64,000 nucleotides of DNA from JAGOTP01 sp964598725 (lineage in GTDB: Bacteria; Patescibacteriota; Patescibacteriia; 2-12-FULL-60-25). Below the pieces are notes generated by a model. It saw only the letters and a program-made list of their open reading frames with translations. It was not told the DNA's origin and did no database searches. The position numbers and the translations under genes are program-made. Position 1 is the first letter of the stretch. Each line of letters begins with the position of its first letter. This document shows, piece after piece, positions 33,438-41,866 of the stretch. The stretch covers positions 62,001 to 126,000 of the forward strand of contig CAZRCW010000002.1 in NCBI GenBank assembly GCA_964598725.1. Direction: 5' to 3'.

Positions 33438-34106
33438 ATGCGCATCCTCTTGGTGGAAGATAATCAAAAACTGAACGCGTCCTTAAAAGAAGGGCTCGAA
33501 CAAGAAGGTTATGCGGTTGATAGTCTATTCGACGGTCTCTTAGCCGAACGGCGCATTGAGCTCCAATCCACTGACTACGATCTTGTCATCCTTGATGTGA
33601 TGCTGCCCGGTAAAGACGGTTTAGCCGTCTGTCGGGCGAGTCGTGAACGAAATATCGTTCTCCCGATCATCCTGCTCACCGCCAAAGATACGACTAAAGA
33701 CAAAATTCTCGGGCTAGACGCCGGCGCAGATGATTACCTAATAAAACCATTTTCTTTCGATGAGTTGCTGGCTCGCCTACGTGCCCTTTTGCGACGACCA
33801 AAGCCGCTCGTGCCCGATCGTCTGGAACTCGGACCGATCGTACTCGACGCTCAAACGAAAGAAGTTCGTCTTTCTAACGAACGAGTTCCTCTCACCCTTC
33901 GTGAATACTCAATTCTGGAATATCTGATGCGACACCCGGATCAAATCGTCTCACGCGAGCAGATTATGACGCACGTTTGGGACCAGAGCTTCGACTCCTT
34001 CAGCAACGTGGTCGATGTTCACATCAAAAACATTCGCAAGAAACTCACCACTTATGGACCTCATCTCCAAGCCATTCGCGGCGTTGGCTACACACTGGCG
34101 CGCTGA
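33438..34106 (+). CDS. OmpR-family response regulator
   Basis: 222 residues. Receiver domain with the phosphoacceptor Asp in DLVILDVMLPGKDG, the switch Thr (LLTAKD) and Lys (YLIKPF), then the OmpR winged helix (SNERVPLTLREYSILEYLM ... SNVVDVHIKNIRKKL). It is phosphorylated by a partner kinase and binds DNA as a dimer. The kinase gene overlaps its 3' end by about 50 bases, a tight pair. Targets are unknown. Confidence 0.95.
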   Translation: MRILLVEDNQKLNASLKEGLEQEGYAVDSLFDGLLAERRIELQSTDYDLVILDVMLPGKDGLAVCRASRERNIVLPIILLTAKDTTKDKILGLDAGADDYLIKPFSFDELLARLRALLRRPKPLVPDRLELGPIVLDAQTKEVRLSNERVPLTLREYSILEYLMRHPDQIVSREQIMTHVWDQSFDSFSNVVDVHIKNIRKKLTTYGPHLQAIRGVGYTLAR

Positions 34107-35070
34107 TGTTTTCAATCGAGCCCGCCTTAAGCTCACAGGACTCTATCTGATCGTGATGTGTCTTGTGACGGCAATTTTTAGTATTGCGCTCTATTTTAAT
34201 GTCACAAAGAGTTTTCGCATCTCCGTTCGAAATTCGCTCCGCAGCGAAGTCGATCAACGACGCTTCTTTGAGGATCGCGATTCTGATGTACTCGGCGGGC
34301 TGTTATTGATCGACGGTGTTATCTTGCTTCTTTCGACCGTCTCAAGCTATGTGTTCGCAGGCTACACGTTGAAACCAATCAAATCAGCCCTGAAAGCCCA
34401 AGAACAATTCGCCGCCGATGCGGCACACGAATTACGTACACCGCTCACCGTCATCCAGACACAGATCGAGGTCTTGCTCCGCAGCCAAGAGTCACTCTCG
34501 ACGAAGGTTCAAGGAACCCTCTCATCCGTGCTTGATGAAACAAAAGAGCTCACAGCCGTGACCTCGGATCTGTTGACGCTCGCCCGTGAAGCGGCGGACA
34601 CGAAGCCGAAAGCGACTCATAGTACTTCCTTGATTGCAGCGATCGAAGAAGCGATCCGCTATAGTAAAAACCCAACCAAAGAGAAACAGATCACCATTCG
34701 CTTCGAACCAACTGAGGATGTGCAGTTACAGGGCAGTGAACTGATTCTAAAACGTATCTTCTTAAACCTGTTAGATAACGCCACGAAGTACACGTCTACT
34801 GGTGGCACAATCAAGATCTTGATAGATAACTCCTCTCCATCGCTGGTTACGATCACTATCAAAGACACGGGCGTTGGGATCGCCAAGAGCGATCTTCCTC
34901 GCATCTTTGAACGCTTTTACCAGGCAGATACGGCACGACGCACCAAAGGAGCCGGACTCGGACTCTTCATCGTCAAACAACTGGTGAACTCACATGGTGG
35001 AACGATCCGATTCGAAAGCGAGCTGAATCAAGGCACAACCGTTCTCTTGCAGTTGAAGAAAGTAGATTAA
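34054..35070 (+). CDS. Sensor histidine kinase, partner of the regulator at 33438
   Basis: 338 residues. Two membrane segments near the N-terminus with a very short outer loop, then HisKA (AADAAHELRTPLTVIQTQIE, phospho-His in HELRTP) and HATPase_c (NLLDNATKYTS, IKDTGVGI, RFYQADTAR, GAGLGLFIVKQLV). The ATG at 34054 gives a 53-base overlap with the regulator; a later start inside the first membrane helix cannot be excluded. The small outer part suggests membrane or intramembrane sensing. A stem with CGAAACA/TGTTTCG ends the unit. Confidence 0.93.
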   Translation: MDLISKPFAALATHWRADVFNRARLKLTGLYLIVMCLVTAIFSIALYFNVTKSFRISVRNSLRSEVDQRRFFEDRDSDVLGGLLLIDGVILLLSTVSSYVFAGYTLKPIKSALKAQEQFAADAAHELRTPLTVIQTQIEVLLRSQESLSTKVQGTLSSVLDETKELTAVTSDLLTLAREAADTKPKATHSTSLIAAIEEAIRYSKNPTKEKQITIRFEPTEDVQLQGSELILKRIFLNLLDNATKYTSTGGTIKILIDNSSPSLVTITIKDTGVGIAKSDLPRIFERFYQADTARRTKGAGLGLFIVKQLVNSHGGTIRFESELNQGTTVLLQLKKVD

Positions 35071-35115
35071 ACGAAACACCCCACCGAACGCGGACATCAG
35101 TGGGATGTTTCGGTT
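35071..35115 (+). terminator. Hairpin after the two-component pair
   Basis: CGAAACACCCCAC/GTGGGATGTTTCG, 12 pairs and one mismatch, followed by GTTCG. Confidence 0.55.
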
Positions 35116-35219
35116 CGATGTGCATTCCTCACGAGACGAAAAGCTCGATGATCGCATATCTCGTGAAGTCAGTGGTTTTTCCCCGCCTGTCTTGTAAAGC
35201 AGGCTCTATACAAGATCAC

Positions 35220-35248
35220 TTGCCCTATTTTTGGTTTCCAGATATAAC
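35220..35248 (+). promoter_or_regulatory. Sigma70-type promoter
   Basis: TTGCCC (35220-35225), 17 bases, TATAAC (35243-35248). The ~65-base leader that follows contains a CCTCGG/CCGAGG hairpin. Confidence 0.65.
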
Positions 35249-35319
35249 TTGTCTCCTCGGCAAAGGAACGCTCACTTGCGTGACAGGACCGAGGAAACAC
35301 TCCCACAAGGATGTTTTGT

Positions 35320-35637
35320 ATGAAGCGTGCACTCGTCGTCAACGAATCGTCCGAAATGCTTCATCTCGGCAAACTCGGCATCTGGTTCGGCCTCCCTTGT
35401 CTGATCGCGAGCCTGATCCTGCTGACTGCACCGAACCACCACGATCTATCGCTGACCGTCAGCGGGATCGTGGTCGGCGCTGGCATGATCGTCATCGGAG
35501 TGTTCGGCCTCTGCCGGCACCACTACATGCAGGGGCTCCTGCGGTACATGCCCGAGGAGGACCACTCGCTCACTCCGGTGACCTGGACGCGCTACGCGCT
35601 TTCCATCATCGGGACGATGGCCGCGCCCAACAACTGA
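35320..35637 (+). CDS. Small membrane protein, SD-led cohort
   Basis: 105 residues with two hydrophobic segments (IWFGLPCLIASLILLT and VSGIVVGAGMIVIGVFGL) joined by a short polar His-rich turn, and a soluble tail. AAGGATG lies before the ATG at 35320, which decides this start over 35311. It has a full promoter, a hairpin in the leader and a CTCCCACC/GGTGGGAG hairpin after the stop. Family unknown. Confidence 0.6.
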   Translation: MKRALVVNESSEMLHLGKLGIWFGLPCLIASLILLTAPNHHDLSLTVSGIVVGAGMIVIGVFGLCRHHYMQGLLRYMPEEDHSLTPVTWTRYALSIIGTMAAPNN

Positions 35638-35661
35638 CGCAACGGGCATTCTGCCCAACCA

Positions 35662-35706
35662 ACTCCCACCACGGCCCCACTCGCCGTAGGTGGGAGTCGT
35701 GCTTTA
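35662..35706 (+). terminator. 3' hairpin with GGTGGGAG arm
   Basis: ACTCCCACC/GGTGGGAGT outer stem and CGGC/GCCG inner stem, then CGTGCTTTAAAT. Confidence 0.65.
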
Positions 35707-35717
35707 AATACTTTTGT

Positions 35718-37916
35718 CTATTTCGTAAGTGCAGGTCCTTTTGTAAAACTGTCAATTTCAGCTTGGGTCAACACCTTCACCTGCTTCATCGTATACCCAC
35801 GACGCTTGAAAGCAGCGTCTGATAACGCAGACAATTTACTCTGCGTAACAAGATACACTTTTCCCGACGAACTACTCTTCACCAATGTCCCGTCCCGCGG
35901 CGGAATCGGTGCACCCGATGGCCAGCTATCCACGCTTTCCGCTCCGAAGGTGTAATCCGGTGTCATTCCACGCTGGGTCGCGACGAACGGATAGATGCGT
36001 TGCTTTACCCCCTTCTTGAAGACATAGATCTCCTTCGTCTCAGCGACAGAGAAGTAGGAATTCTCCTTCGGGGTCGCGAACCCATCTTTTGGCGAAGCAA
36101 CAACCTCTGCTTCGGGTAATGTCACGACATTCTTGAAGCTGAGCCCGAGGTTCTTAAAGACAGCTTCTGTGAGAGGACGCAGCTGACCGTTCGTGACAAC
36201 ATATACCGTTGGCGATTCCGCCCCCTTCACCAACGTTCCATCACGTGGCGTGATCAAGATCCCATCCGGCCAGTAGCTGATGATTCCGGCTTCAAACGAG
36301 TAATCCGGCTTGATCGCGCGCTGCTTGGCGACGAACGACGAGATCGGGTGCTTGGCACCATTCTTGAAGAGATATAACTCTGTAGAGCCAGTGACCACAA
36401 AGTATGTTCCTTCACGCGGGGTAGCAGGTGGCCCGATCGGAATAGCGGCGATTTCGGCATCGGTCGCAAGCTTCACTACATTCTTCTGGCTGAAGCCCAG
36501 ATTCTGGAATAACTCTGTTGTGAGCGGCAAGCGACGCTCCTGACTGATGAGATAGATGTCATTTCCGGACGGAGCTTGAACCAAGGTTCCTTCAAGCGGA
36601 GGGACGTAGCCTTGTTTGGTGTACAAGGCGATTTCTGCTTCTGGAATCAGCTCCAATTTCTTTGCCGCGTCGCGTTGCTTGAACGTAAATTCACTGAAGA
36701 GCTTCAAAATCCCTTTATCGACTAAGTAGACGTTGGAATTCTCTGGACTGCGCAGAACCGTTCCATCGGCCGGCGTCAGCTGCGTCCCCTTGGTGTAGAC
36801 ACTCGCTTCAGACGAAGATAACGCTAAACTCTTACTCGGATCAAGCTTACGCTGGGTCAACACGAAACTCGAAGCGGGATGTCTCACGTTATCGATAAAG
36901 ACGAACAGTGAACCATCGACCGAAACGATCGTATTATCCGGCGGGCCATAGGGCGTCCCCAGTGGATAGGTGGCAAGCTCAGTTGGGGATGCGACAATCG
37001 CCGCCGAGAGATTCATGCCGCGAGCGGTCGCTACGAAGGCAGGTATTTGCTGTCGTTCGCCGTTTTGAATGATGAAAATCGTTCTGTCTTGAGAAGAGGT
37101 CAACAACGTTCCGTTCGGATACTTGAACCAGCTCGTGAAAAAGTTCCAAAAGTTATAATTTCCGTTGAAGACATGTGGCGTATAGCGATACAAAGCGGCC
37201 GTCGCACGGTTTCCGATGGTCACGATCTGTTCACGGGCAATCCCCGTGTAGTCGCCGAGCGTATTACTGATAGGTACTGAATTCCCTACCTTGGCCGGAA
37301 TACCATCGATCGCCGGTCCACGTCCCTCGGGCGTAGAAAACGACTTCATGAGCGAACGAGCGGCTCCTAGATAGCGGTTCCCTTCGGTATCCACATTTCC
37401 AAACAACTGCGCGTAAAACCCTGGAAACAAGTTTCCACAACCACTTGAATCCGGGCAATCGAAGCCCATGGCGTTATTCAGGGCGCGCTGAAGACGCTCC
37501 GAGCTGACCGAGGTTGAGATGAGTCCCTGCTCTTTTTGAAGCGTCACGAGAATAACCTGAGGATTTAACCCACTTTGTCGTGACACATCCCAGATCAACT
37601 CAGCCGCCGTACGTAAGCGACCCAGGTTCGGCTGCGGATCGCCTAGGGCTTGTTTAAGGTTGGCGTCCTGCGGTTCACTGAGTTTAGCTAAAAAATCTAC
37701 GGACGTATTCGCTAAAACACTGTTTTTTGACTCAAGAAACTGCTGAATCCCCTCTGGGCCACCGAAGGTTGCTGTGTCACCGAATGAGGCATCCGGAATG
37801 AGCAGGCTCGGATTGAACTCTGGCCGTACTTCCAACGCCAAAGCCGCTAGCGGCTGAAACAGAAAGCTGCTGAGCAAGATTCCAACCACCAGCTTTTGAT
37901 AGGTACGAGAACGCAT
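35718..37916 (-). CDS. Secreted lysozyme-like protein with C-terminal surface-module repeats
   Basis: 732 residues. Signal peptide (ending ALALE), then a domain (about 90-245) with AELIWDVSRQSGLNPQVILV, LQKEQGLIS and CGNLFPGFYAQLF that resembles lytic transglycosylase/lysozyme-like folds, with a Glu in KEQGL. From residue ~265 to the end there are about eight ~55-residue repeats of the form DGTLVK..S..VYLV..G.LRPL...F....GL...NVV.L..AE. These relate to the module in the genes at 11275 and 12967. It may cut or bind wall glycan. TGCTACCCT ends six bases before the ATG. Confidence 0.8.
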   Translation of the reverse strand: MRSRTYQKLVVGILLSSFLFQPLAALALEVRPEFNPSLLIPDASFGDTATFGGPEGIQQFLESKNSVLANTSVDFLAKLSEPQDANLKQALGDPQPNLGRLRTAAELIWDVSRQSGLNPQVILVTLQKEQGLISTSVSSERLQRALNNAMGFDCPDSSGCGNLFPGFYAQLFGNVDTEGNRYLGAARSLMKSFSTPEGRGPAIDGIPAKVGNSVPISNTLGDYTGIAREQIVTIGNRATAALYRYTPHVFNGNYNFWNFFTSWFKYPNGTLLTSSQDRTIFIIQNGERQQIPAFVATARGMNLSAAIVASPTELATYPLGTPYGPPDNTIVSVDGSLFVFIDNVRHPASSFVLTQRKLDPSKSLALSSSEASVYTKGTQLTPADGTVLRSPENSNVYLVDKGILKLFSEFTFKQRDAAKKLELIPEAEIALYTKQGYVPPLEGTLVQAPSGNDIYLISQERRLPLTTELFQNLGFSQKNVVKLATDAEIAAIPIGPPATPREGTYFVVTGSTELYLFKNGAKHPISSFVAKQRAIKPDYSFEAGIISYWPDGILITPRDGTLVKGAESPTVYVVTNGQLRPLTEAVFKNLGLSFKNVVTLPEAEVVASPKDGFATPKENSYFSVAETKEIYVFKKGVKQRIYPFVATQRGMTPDYTFGAESVDSWPSGAPIPPRDGTLVKSSSSGKVYLVTQSKLSALSDAAFKRRGYTMKQVKVLTQAEIDSFTKGPALTK

Positions 37917-37999
37917 ATACGTAGGGTAGCATGATTTGAAGGAATGCCTAGATAAAAGAGGGGTCCCCCGTGCTACACTTTCTAAAGTAACTACAAACT

Positions 38000-38254
38000 A
38001 TGGCTCGTCATTCCTTCACGCCTTACTGGAAAAATATCTACTTGTTCCTGGTACACAAAGAGACGGATTGGAAGCCGAAGGGACTTCTCATCTTGGCTAT
38101 CGTTTATTTACTTTGGCCGGTGGATCTGGCGCCCGACTTCATTCCTGTACTGGGTTGGCTGGACGACATTGGGATTGGGTCGTTGGCGATGTGGTATCTA
38201 TCGTATATGACGGGGAAGTATCTTAAGAAACAGACGGCACTGAAGAAGGTGTAA
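38000..38254 (+). CDS. DUF1232 (YkvA-like) membrane protein
   Basis: 84 residues. LLWPVDLAPDFIPVLGWLDD is the conserved core of DUF1232: a hydrophobic helix with the LxPxDxIPDxxPxxGxxDD pattern. These small membrane proteins are of unknown function. TGCTACACT lies ~20 bases upstream of the ATG. It ends shortly before the trpS T-box leader. Confidence 0.85.
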   Translation: MARHSFTPYWKNIYLFLVHKETDWKPKGLLILAIVYLLWPVDLAPDFIPVLGWLDDIGIGSLAMWYLSYMTGKYLKKQTALKKV

Positions 38255-38275
38255 ACTGCTTCGCGCGAGGCGGCC

Positions 38276-38306
38276 TTGCCATTTTCCTTGGATTACGAAA
38301 TACTTT
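38276..38306 (+). promoter_or_regulatory. Probable promoter of the T-box transcript
   Basis: TTGCCA (38276-38281) and TACTTT (38301-38306) with a 19-base spacer; weak but the best candidate upstream of the leader. Confidence 0.4.
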
Positions 38307-38567
38307 ATTTGTCCCTTCTACATGTCTAACATCCCAGATGCTGGTCCCTTGGATTTCCAAGGGATTGGGCCAGCGTCGCTCGCCAGAGCAGGATGGTTTT
38401 TGCGCAAGTGAGAATCCGGCTTCCTCCGTAATCATAGGATATTGAATATCCCCTCCTTGGGAGTTCATGAGTGACCAAGTTTCAGCTTGGTAAATAAGGT
38501 GGCACCACGGGAATACTTCTCGTCCTTAGCACGCAACTCGTTTGTGTTTTAGGGACGAGATTTTTTT
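38307..38567 (+). promoter_or_regulatory. T-box riboswitch leader of trpS
   Basis: AAGGTGGCACCACGG (38497-38510 region) is the T-box sequence with the UGGNACC bulge that pairs to the tRNA acceptor end. Before it lies a stem ACCAAG/CTTGGT. After it lies a terminator, TCTCGTCC (38518-38525) with GGGACGAGA (38552-38560) and seven T, able to compete with the antiterminator. Stem I pairings such as CATCC/GGATG and CTTGG/CCAAG are visible further upstream. A UGG (Trp) triplet at 38394-38396 is a possible specifier. Uncharged tRNA-Trp would favour read-through into trpS. Confidence 0.88.
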
Positions 38568-38585
38568 ATTCTTCACCTTGCGCCT

Positions 38586-39590
38586 ATGACAAACCCTACC
38601 ATCGTCCTGACCGGTGATCGACCAACCGGCAGACTGCATCTCGGCCACTACGTTGGCTCGATTGCGAATCGGCTGAAACTGCAAGATCAGTATGATCAAG
38701 CGTATTACATGATCGCCGACATGCAGGCGCTAACAGATAACGCCGACAATCCAGACAAAGTTCGCAAGAATGTCTTGGAAGTCGCCATGGACAACTTAGC
38801 CGTCGGTCTTGATCCACAAAAGACCACCTTCTTCATTCAATCACAGATACCAGAGATCGCAGAACTTGCGCTGCTCTTCTTAAACCTCGTGAGCTTGGCT
38901 CGGTTACGACGGAATCCGACGGTCAAAAATGAAATGCACCAAAAAGGATTTGGCGAAGATGTGCCGGCCGGCTTTCTCGCTTACCCCGTCAGCCAAGCGG
39001 CCGATATCTTAGCCTTCAAAGCGAACCTCATTCCGGTTGGCGATGACCAGCTTCCCGTTATCGAACAAGCGAATGAGATCCTTACTAAGTTCAACGCGCT
39101 CTACAAACCAACGTTCACTAAAATTGAAACCCTTCTCTCAACGACATCGCGCCTCGTCGGCACAGACGGACATGCTAAAGCTAGTAAATCGCTCGGTAAT
39201 GCCATCTATCTAAGCGATTCATTGGAAGAAATCAAACGCAAGGTCGGAAGCATGTACACCGACCCCAATCATATTCGGATCGAACAGCCGGGAAAGATTG
39301 AGGGAAATGTCGTCTTCAGCTATCTCGACGCCTTCGATCCAGATCAAACAGCGGTTGAACGGCTGAAACAGCAGTATCGACAGGGTGGTTTGGGTGATAG
39401 CCAGCTTAAGAAACGCCTCGTGCAGGTTTTAGAAAGCTTACTTGCTCCGATTCGAGAGAAACGAAAGACTTACGAAGCTCACCCGGAGGCAGTTATACGT
39501 ATTCTAAAAGAAGGAACAGAGCGCGCTCGTAAAAAGGCAATTGAAACGATGAATGAGGTAAAACGCGCGATCGGGATCAACTATTTCTAA
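38586..39590 (+). CDS. trpS: Tryptophanyl-tRNA synthetase
   Basis: 334 residues, usual length. Class Ic enzyme that charges tRNA-Trp. The HIGH-type motif is TGRLHLGHYVGS and the KMSKS-type motif is AKASKSLGN; the GDDQLPVIEQANEI region matches the ATP/Trp pocket. The gene lies 18 bases beyond the T-box terminator, so supply of charged tRNA-Trp controls it at the level of transcription. Confidence 0.96.
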   Translation: MTNPTIVLTGDRPTGRLHLGHYVGSIANRLKLQDQYDQAYYMIADMQALTDNADNPDKVRKNVLEVAMDNLAVGLDPQKTTFFIQSQIPEIAELALLFLNLVSLARLRRNPTVKNEMHQKGFGEDVPAGFLAYPVSQAADILAFKANLIPVGDDQLPVIEQANEILTKFNALYKPTFTKIETLLSTTSRLVGTDGHAKASKSLGNAIYLSDSLEEIKRKVGSMYTDPNHIRIEQPGKIEGNVVFSYLDAFDPDQTAVERLKQQYRQGGLGDSQLKKRLVQVLESLLAPIREKRKTYEAHPEAVIRILKEGTERARKKAIETMNEVKRAIGINYF

Positions 39591-39605
39591 ATTGCTACCA
39601 GAAAA

Positions 39606-39638
39606 ATACAACTCCCATTTGGGAGTTGTATTTTATGC
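39606..39638. terminator. Intrinsic terminator after trpS
   Basis: TACAACTCCC/GGGAGTTGTA hairpin with T-rich tail between convergent genes. Confidence 0.85.
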
Positions 39639-39646
39639 GGGATGCA

Positions 39647-40042
39647 CTAGACAGGCTCAACCCACGCACCATCGAGGTAATTTGCTAAAGTATCACTACT
39701 GCAAGGCATATCACCCATATATAAAACTGCATGAATCGAAGCAGTGTAGCGATTCGACGCAGGCAAGTAAGCTTGTGTATGATCGTAGTTCGCTCGTTGA
39801 AAGTTGAGATCCATTCTGTCTCCGTCCCTATCTTTCCCTTCAGCTTCACAGATCACGAGACCATCTGCATCACTTTCTTCGCGTGTAATTTTAAAAGCAT
39901 CAGGAGAGTGCTTCTCAAAATACTTTCTGAACATTCCTTTCACCTCTTCCGCAGAAGGAAATTTCTCGTGTAGCCGCTCTGGCGCTACTGACGCTTCTAC
40001 CTTTCTGGGTGGAGGTGGGATTGTTGGGATACGTTCGGACAT
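39647..40042 (-). CDS. Hypothetical soluble protein
   Basis: 131 residues, Pro-rich N-terminus (IPTIPPPPRKVE) and a small alpha/beta body (EEVKGMFRKYFEKHSPDAF, DGLVICEAEGKDRDGDRMDL). No family recognised. The ATG at 40040-40042 has TATAAC a few bases upstream. The longer frame to 40333 runs through the PerM gene and is a shadow. It is cotranscribed at most with PerM, 41 bases upstream. Confidence 0.55.
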   Translation of the reverse strand: MSERIPTIPPPPRKVEASVAPERLHEKFPSAEEVKGMFRKYFEKHSPDAFKITREESDADGLVICEAEGKDRDGDRMDLNFQRANYDHTQAYLPASNRYTASIHAVLYMGDMPCSSDTLANYLDGAWVEPV

Positions 40043-40083
40043 ATCGTTATAAATAAAGAGGAATGAGCGACCGAGAAAGCCTA

Positions 40084-41166
40084 TCACGTCCGCACGCCGC
40101 GTTGCACCTTCGTCACTTCGATGATCTCGCTCACGAAGATCTGAATCACGGCCGCCGCAGGGATCGCCAGCAAAACACCCGGGATTCCACCCAGCTCCGC
40201 ACCAACGACCGATACCAAAATAATCAAAAGCGGCGACAGCGAGACAGCGCGGGAATAGACCAGCGGTTGGATGAAGTGCCCTTCGACCACCTGATAAATG
40301 AGCAGAACAGCGACCACGATCAACGCCACCCATACTCCTTGGGTCAAGGCGACGAGACCGACGACAATCGTCCCGAGAGCGGCACCGATCATCGGGATGA
40401 GATCGAAAATGGCGAGCAACGCGGCCAGGGCAAAGGCGTAGGGAACATCCAAGATCAACAAAGTGATGAGCGCGACCGTCCCTGCGATCAAACTGATTAA
40501 CAAGTTACCGGTTACGAATCCGCCGACCGCCTTCGATGTCTTCTCGGCGATCTTCTTCGCCGTTGCGGCGACACGATGCGACATCAACCCTAGGGTGCGA
40601 TCCCAGATGTCGGGCCCCTGCAACAAGAGGAGGAACGTAAGCACCACGATAATCGCAAACGAAGAGATTCCGCCGACAATATTCTTTGCAACACCTAAGA
40701 GTGGCACGCCCACCCCTGCGATCTGACCGGCCTGCGTTTGGGACAATTCTTTCACGCGGTCAACCAGATGGTATTGTTCGTTCAAAAAGTGGAACTGCGT
40801 ATTCTGCGTCAGTTGCGTGACGATTTGCGGGGCGTTCTCGATAAGATGCGTTCCCTGCGTAATGAATGGCGTCGCGATCAAACCGACAACGATCAACGCG
40901 CCCAATAAAGCGACACCGACCGTAAGTACAACGGACCAAGTCCGCGACAGTTTACGACGCATAAAAAACTGCACCATCGGTTCAAGCGCAATCGCCGCAA
41001 TCAACGCAACAATCAGCTGTAAGATAACCGAGCTCAAGAGGTAACCCAAGTAGAGGAAAATCGACACAGCCAAAATCACTCCGTAGACGACCAACGTCCG
41101 CTTGGCGGTAGCGGATAACGAGATCTCCTGCGTCTCCTCTGATGGCGACATTTTTGTAGTTTCCAT
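40084..41166 (-). CDS. AI-2E family transporter (PerM-like)
   Basis: 360 residues with about eight membrane segments. The pattern ALEPMVQFFMRRKLSRTWSV, GQIAGVG..., FAIIVVLTFLLLLQGP, ALLAIFDLIPMIGAALG and YQVVEGHFIQPLVYS is that of the AI-2E/PerM family of membrane carriers or channels. Substrates are known only for a few members. I chose the ATG at 41164-41166; the frame opens further upstream, but that would overlap the divergent Nudix gene. Confidence 0.88.
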   Translation of the reverse strand: METTKMSPSEETQEISLSATAKRTLVVYGVILAVSIFLYLGYLLSSVILQLIVALIAAIALEPMVQFFMRRKLSRTWSVVLTVGVALLGALIVVGLIATPFITQGTHLIENAPQIVTQLTQNTQFHFLNEQYHLVDRVKELSQTQAGQIAGVGVPLLGVAKNIVGGISSFAIIVVLTFLLLLQGPDIWDRTLGLMSHRVAATAKKIAEKTSKAVGGFVTGNLLISLIAGTVALITLLILDVPYAFALAALLAIFDLIPMIGAALGTIVVGLVALTQGVWVALIVVAVLLIYQVVEGHFIQPLVYSRAVSLSPLLIILVSVVGAELGGIPGVLLAIPAAAVIQIFVSEIIEVTKVQRGVRT

Positions 41167-41241
41167 GCCTCTTTTGTACGCGATAAGAAGCGTCCTTACA
41201 AGCAATACCCTGACCCGGCAAAGGTATGCTACCGTTTCTGC

Positions 41242-41463
41242 ATGCCGCTCGACCAAGAACAAACCACGATCGGTAGCCACGCTATCTTGATCACGCCGGA
41301 CAACAAACTCATTCTCCAACGCAGGAATCCTGATCCCAGCTTCCCAAACGCCGGAAAAATCAGCCTGTTCGGGAGATCGATTCTGTTATCCGAAGATCCG
41401 CTCACAGGACTCAATCGAGAACTGCTCGAGGAACTCGAACTCGATACCAATCCCAAATATTAG
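41242..41463 (+). CDS. Short Nudix-domain protein, probably truncated
   Basis: 73 residues, about half a Nudix domain. The N-terminal strand (GSHAILITPDNKLILQRRNP) and the region GRSILLSEDPLTGLNRELLEELEL form a recognisable Nudix box, but with one extra residue between Gly and Glu, and the chain stops right after the box, losing the second half of the fold. Either a decayed gene or a minimal relic. TACCGT ends six bases before the ATG. The next gene starts seven bases after the stop and could have been cut off from it, but its sequence does not continue a Nudix fold. Confidence 0.55.
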   Translation: MPLDQEQTTIGSHAILITPDNKLILQRRNPDPSFPNAGKISLFGRSILLSEDPLTGLNRELLEELELDTNPKY

Positions 41464-41469
41464 TTTTCT

Positions 41470-41847
41470 ATGTCTGAAATACGCAACTATTTGTTTCAGG
41501 TTCAGCAAACAAACAGCGTTATCCGGTCCCGATACGGAAATAATTTAGGCTGGTTTTTCGATGATCATCCAAATAACCCGCTCCTCTTTCCGGAAGGCAT
41601 GATCCATGTTATCGCTGATGACAAAACGAATGAGTTAGAAATCGCTTTCCTCCCTCAGAAGATCTCCCTCACAGAAATCACCAACTACCTTCAAACGATC
41701 GGAATCCACGCTCAGCCACTCAAGGAGTATCAGCCACCGACTTCGCACAGGTTGGCTCGTGGATTCATGTATCCCTTCCTATTCGTGATAGGGAATATAG
41801 TTCTACTATTCTTCTGGATCTCCAAGCTTCTCAAGAAAATAAAATAA
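41470..41847 (+). CDS. Hypothetical protein with C-terminal membrane anchor
   Basis: 125 residues. A soluble part of about 95 residues (NNLGWFFDDHPNNPLLFPEG, IHVIADDKTNELEIAFLPQK) is followed by one hydrophobic helix (MYPFLFVIGNIVLLFFWI) and a Lys-rich end, a tail-anchored layout. Same strand as the Nudix fragment (7 bases upstream) and the transglutaminase-like gene (20 bases downstream), so an operon is likely. No family recognised. Confidence 0.55.
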   Translation: MSEIRNYLFQVQQTNSVIRSRYGNNLGWFFDDHPNNPLLFPEGMIHVIADDKTNELEIAFLPQKISLTEITNYLQTIGIHAQPLKEYQPPTSHRLARGFMYPFLFVIGNIVLLFFWISKLLKKIK

Positions 41848-41866
41848 CTTTCCTAGTTCAGACTCT

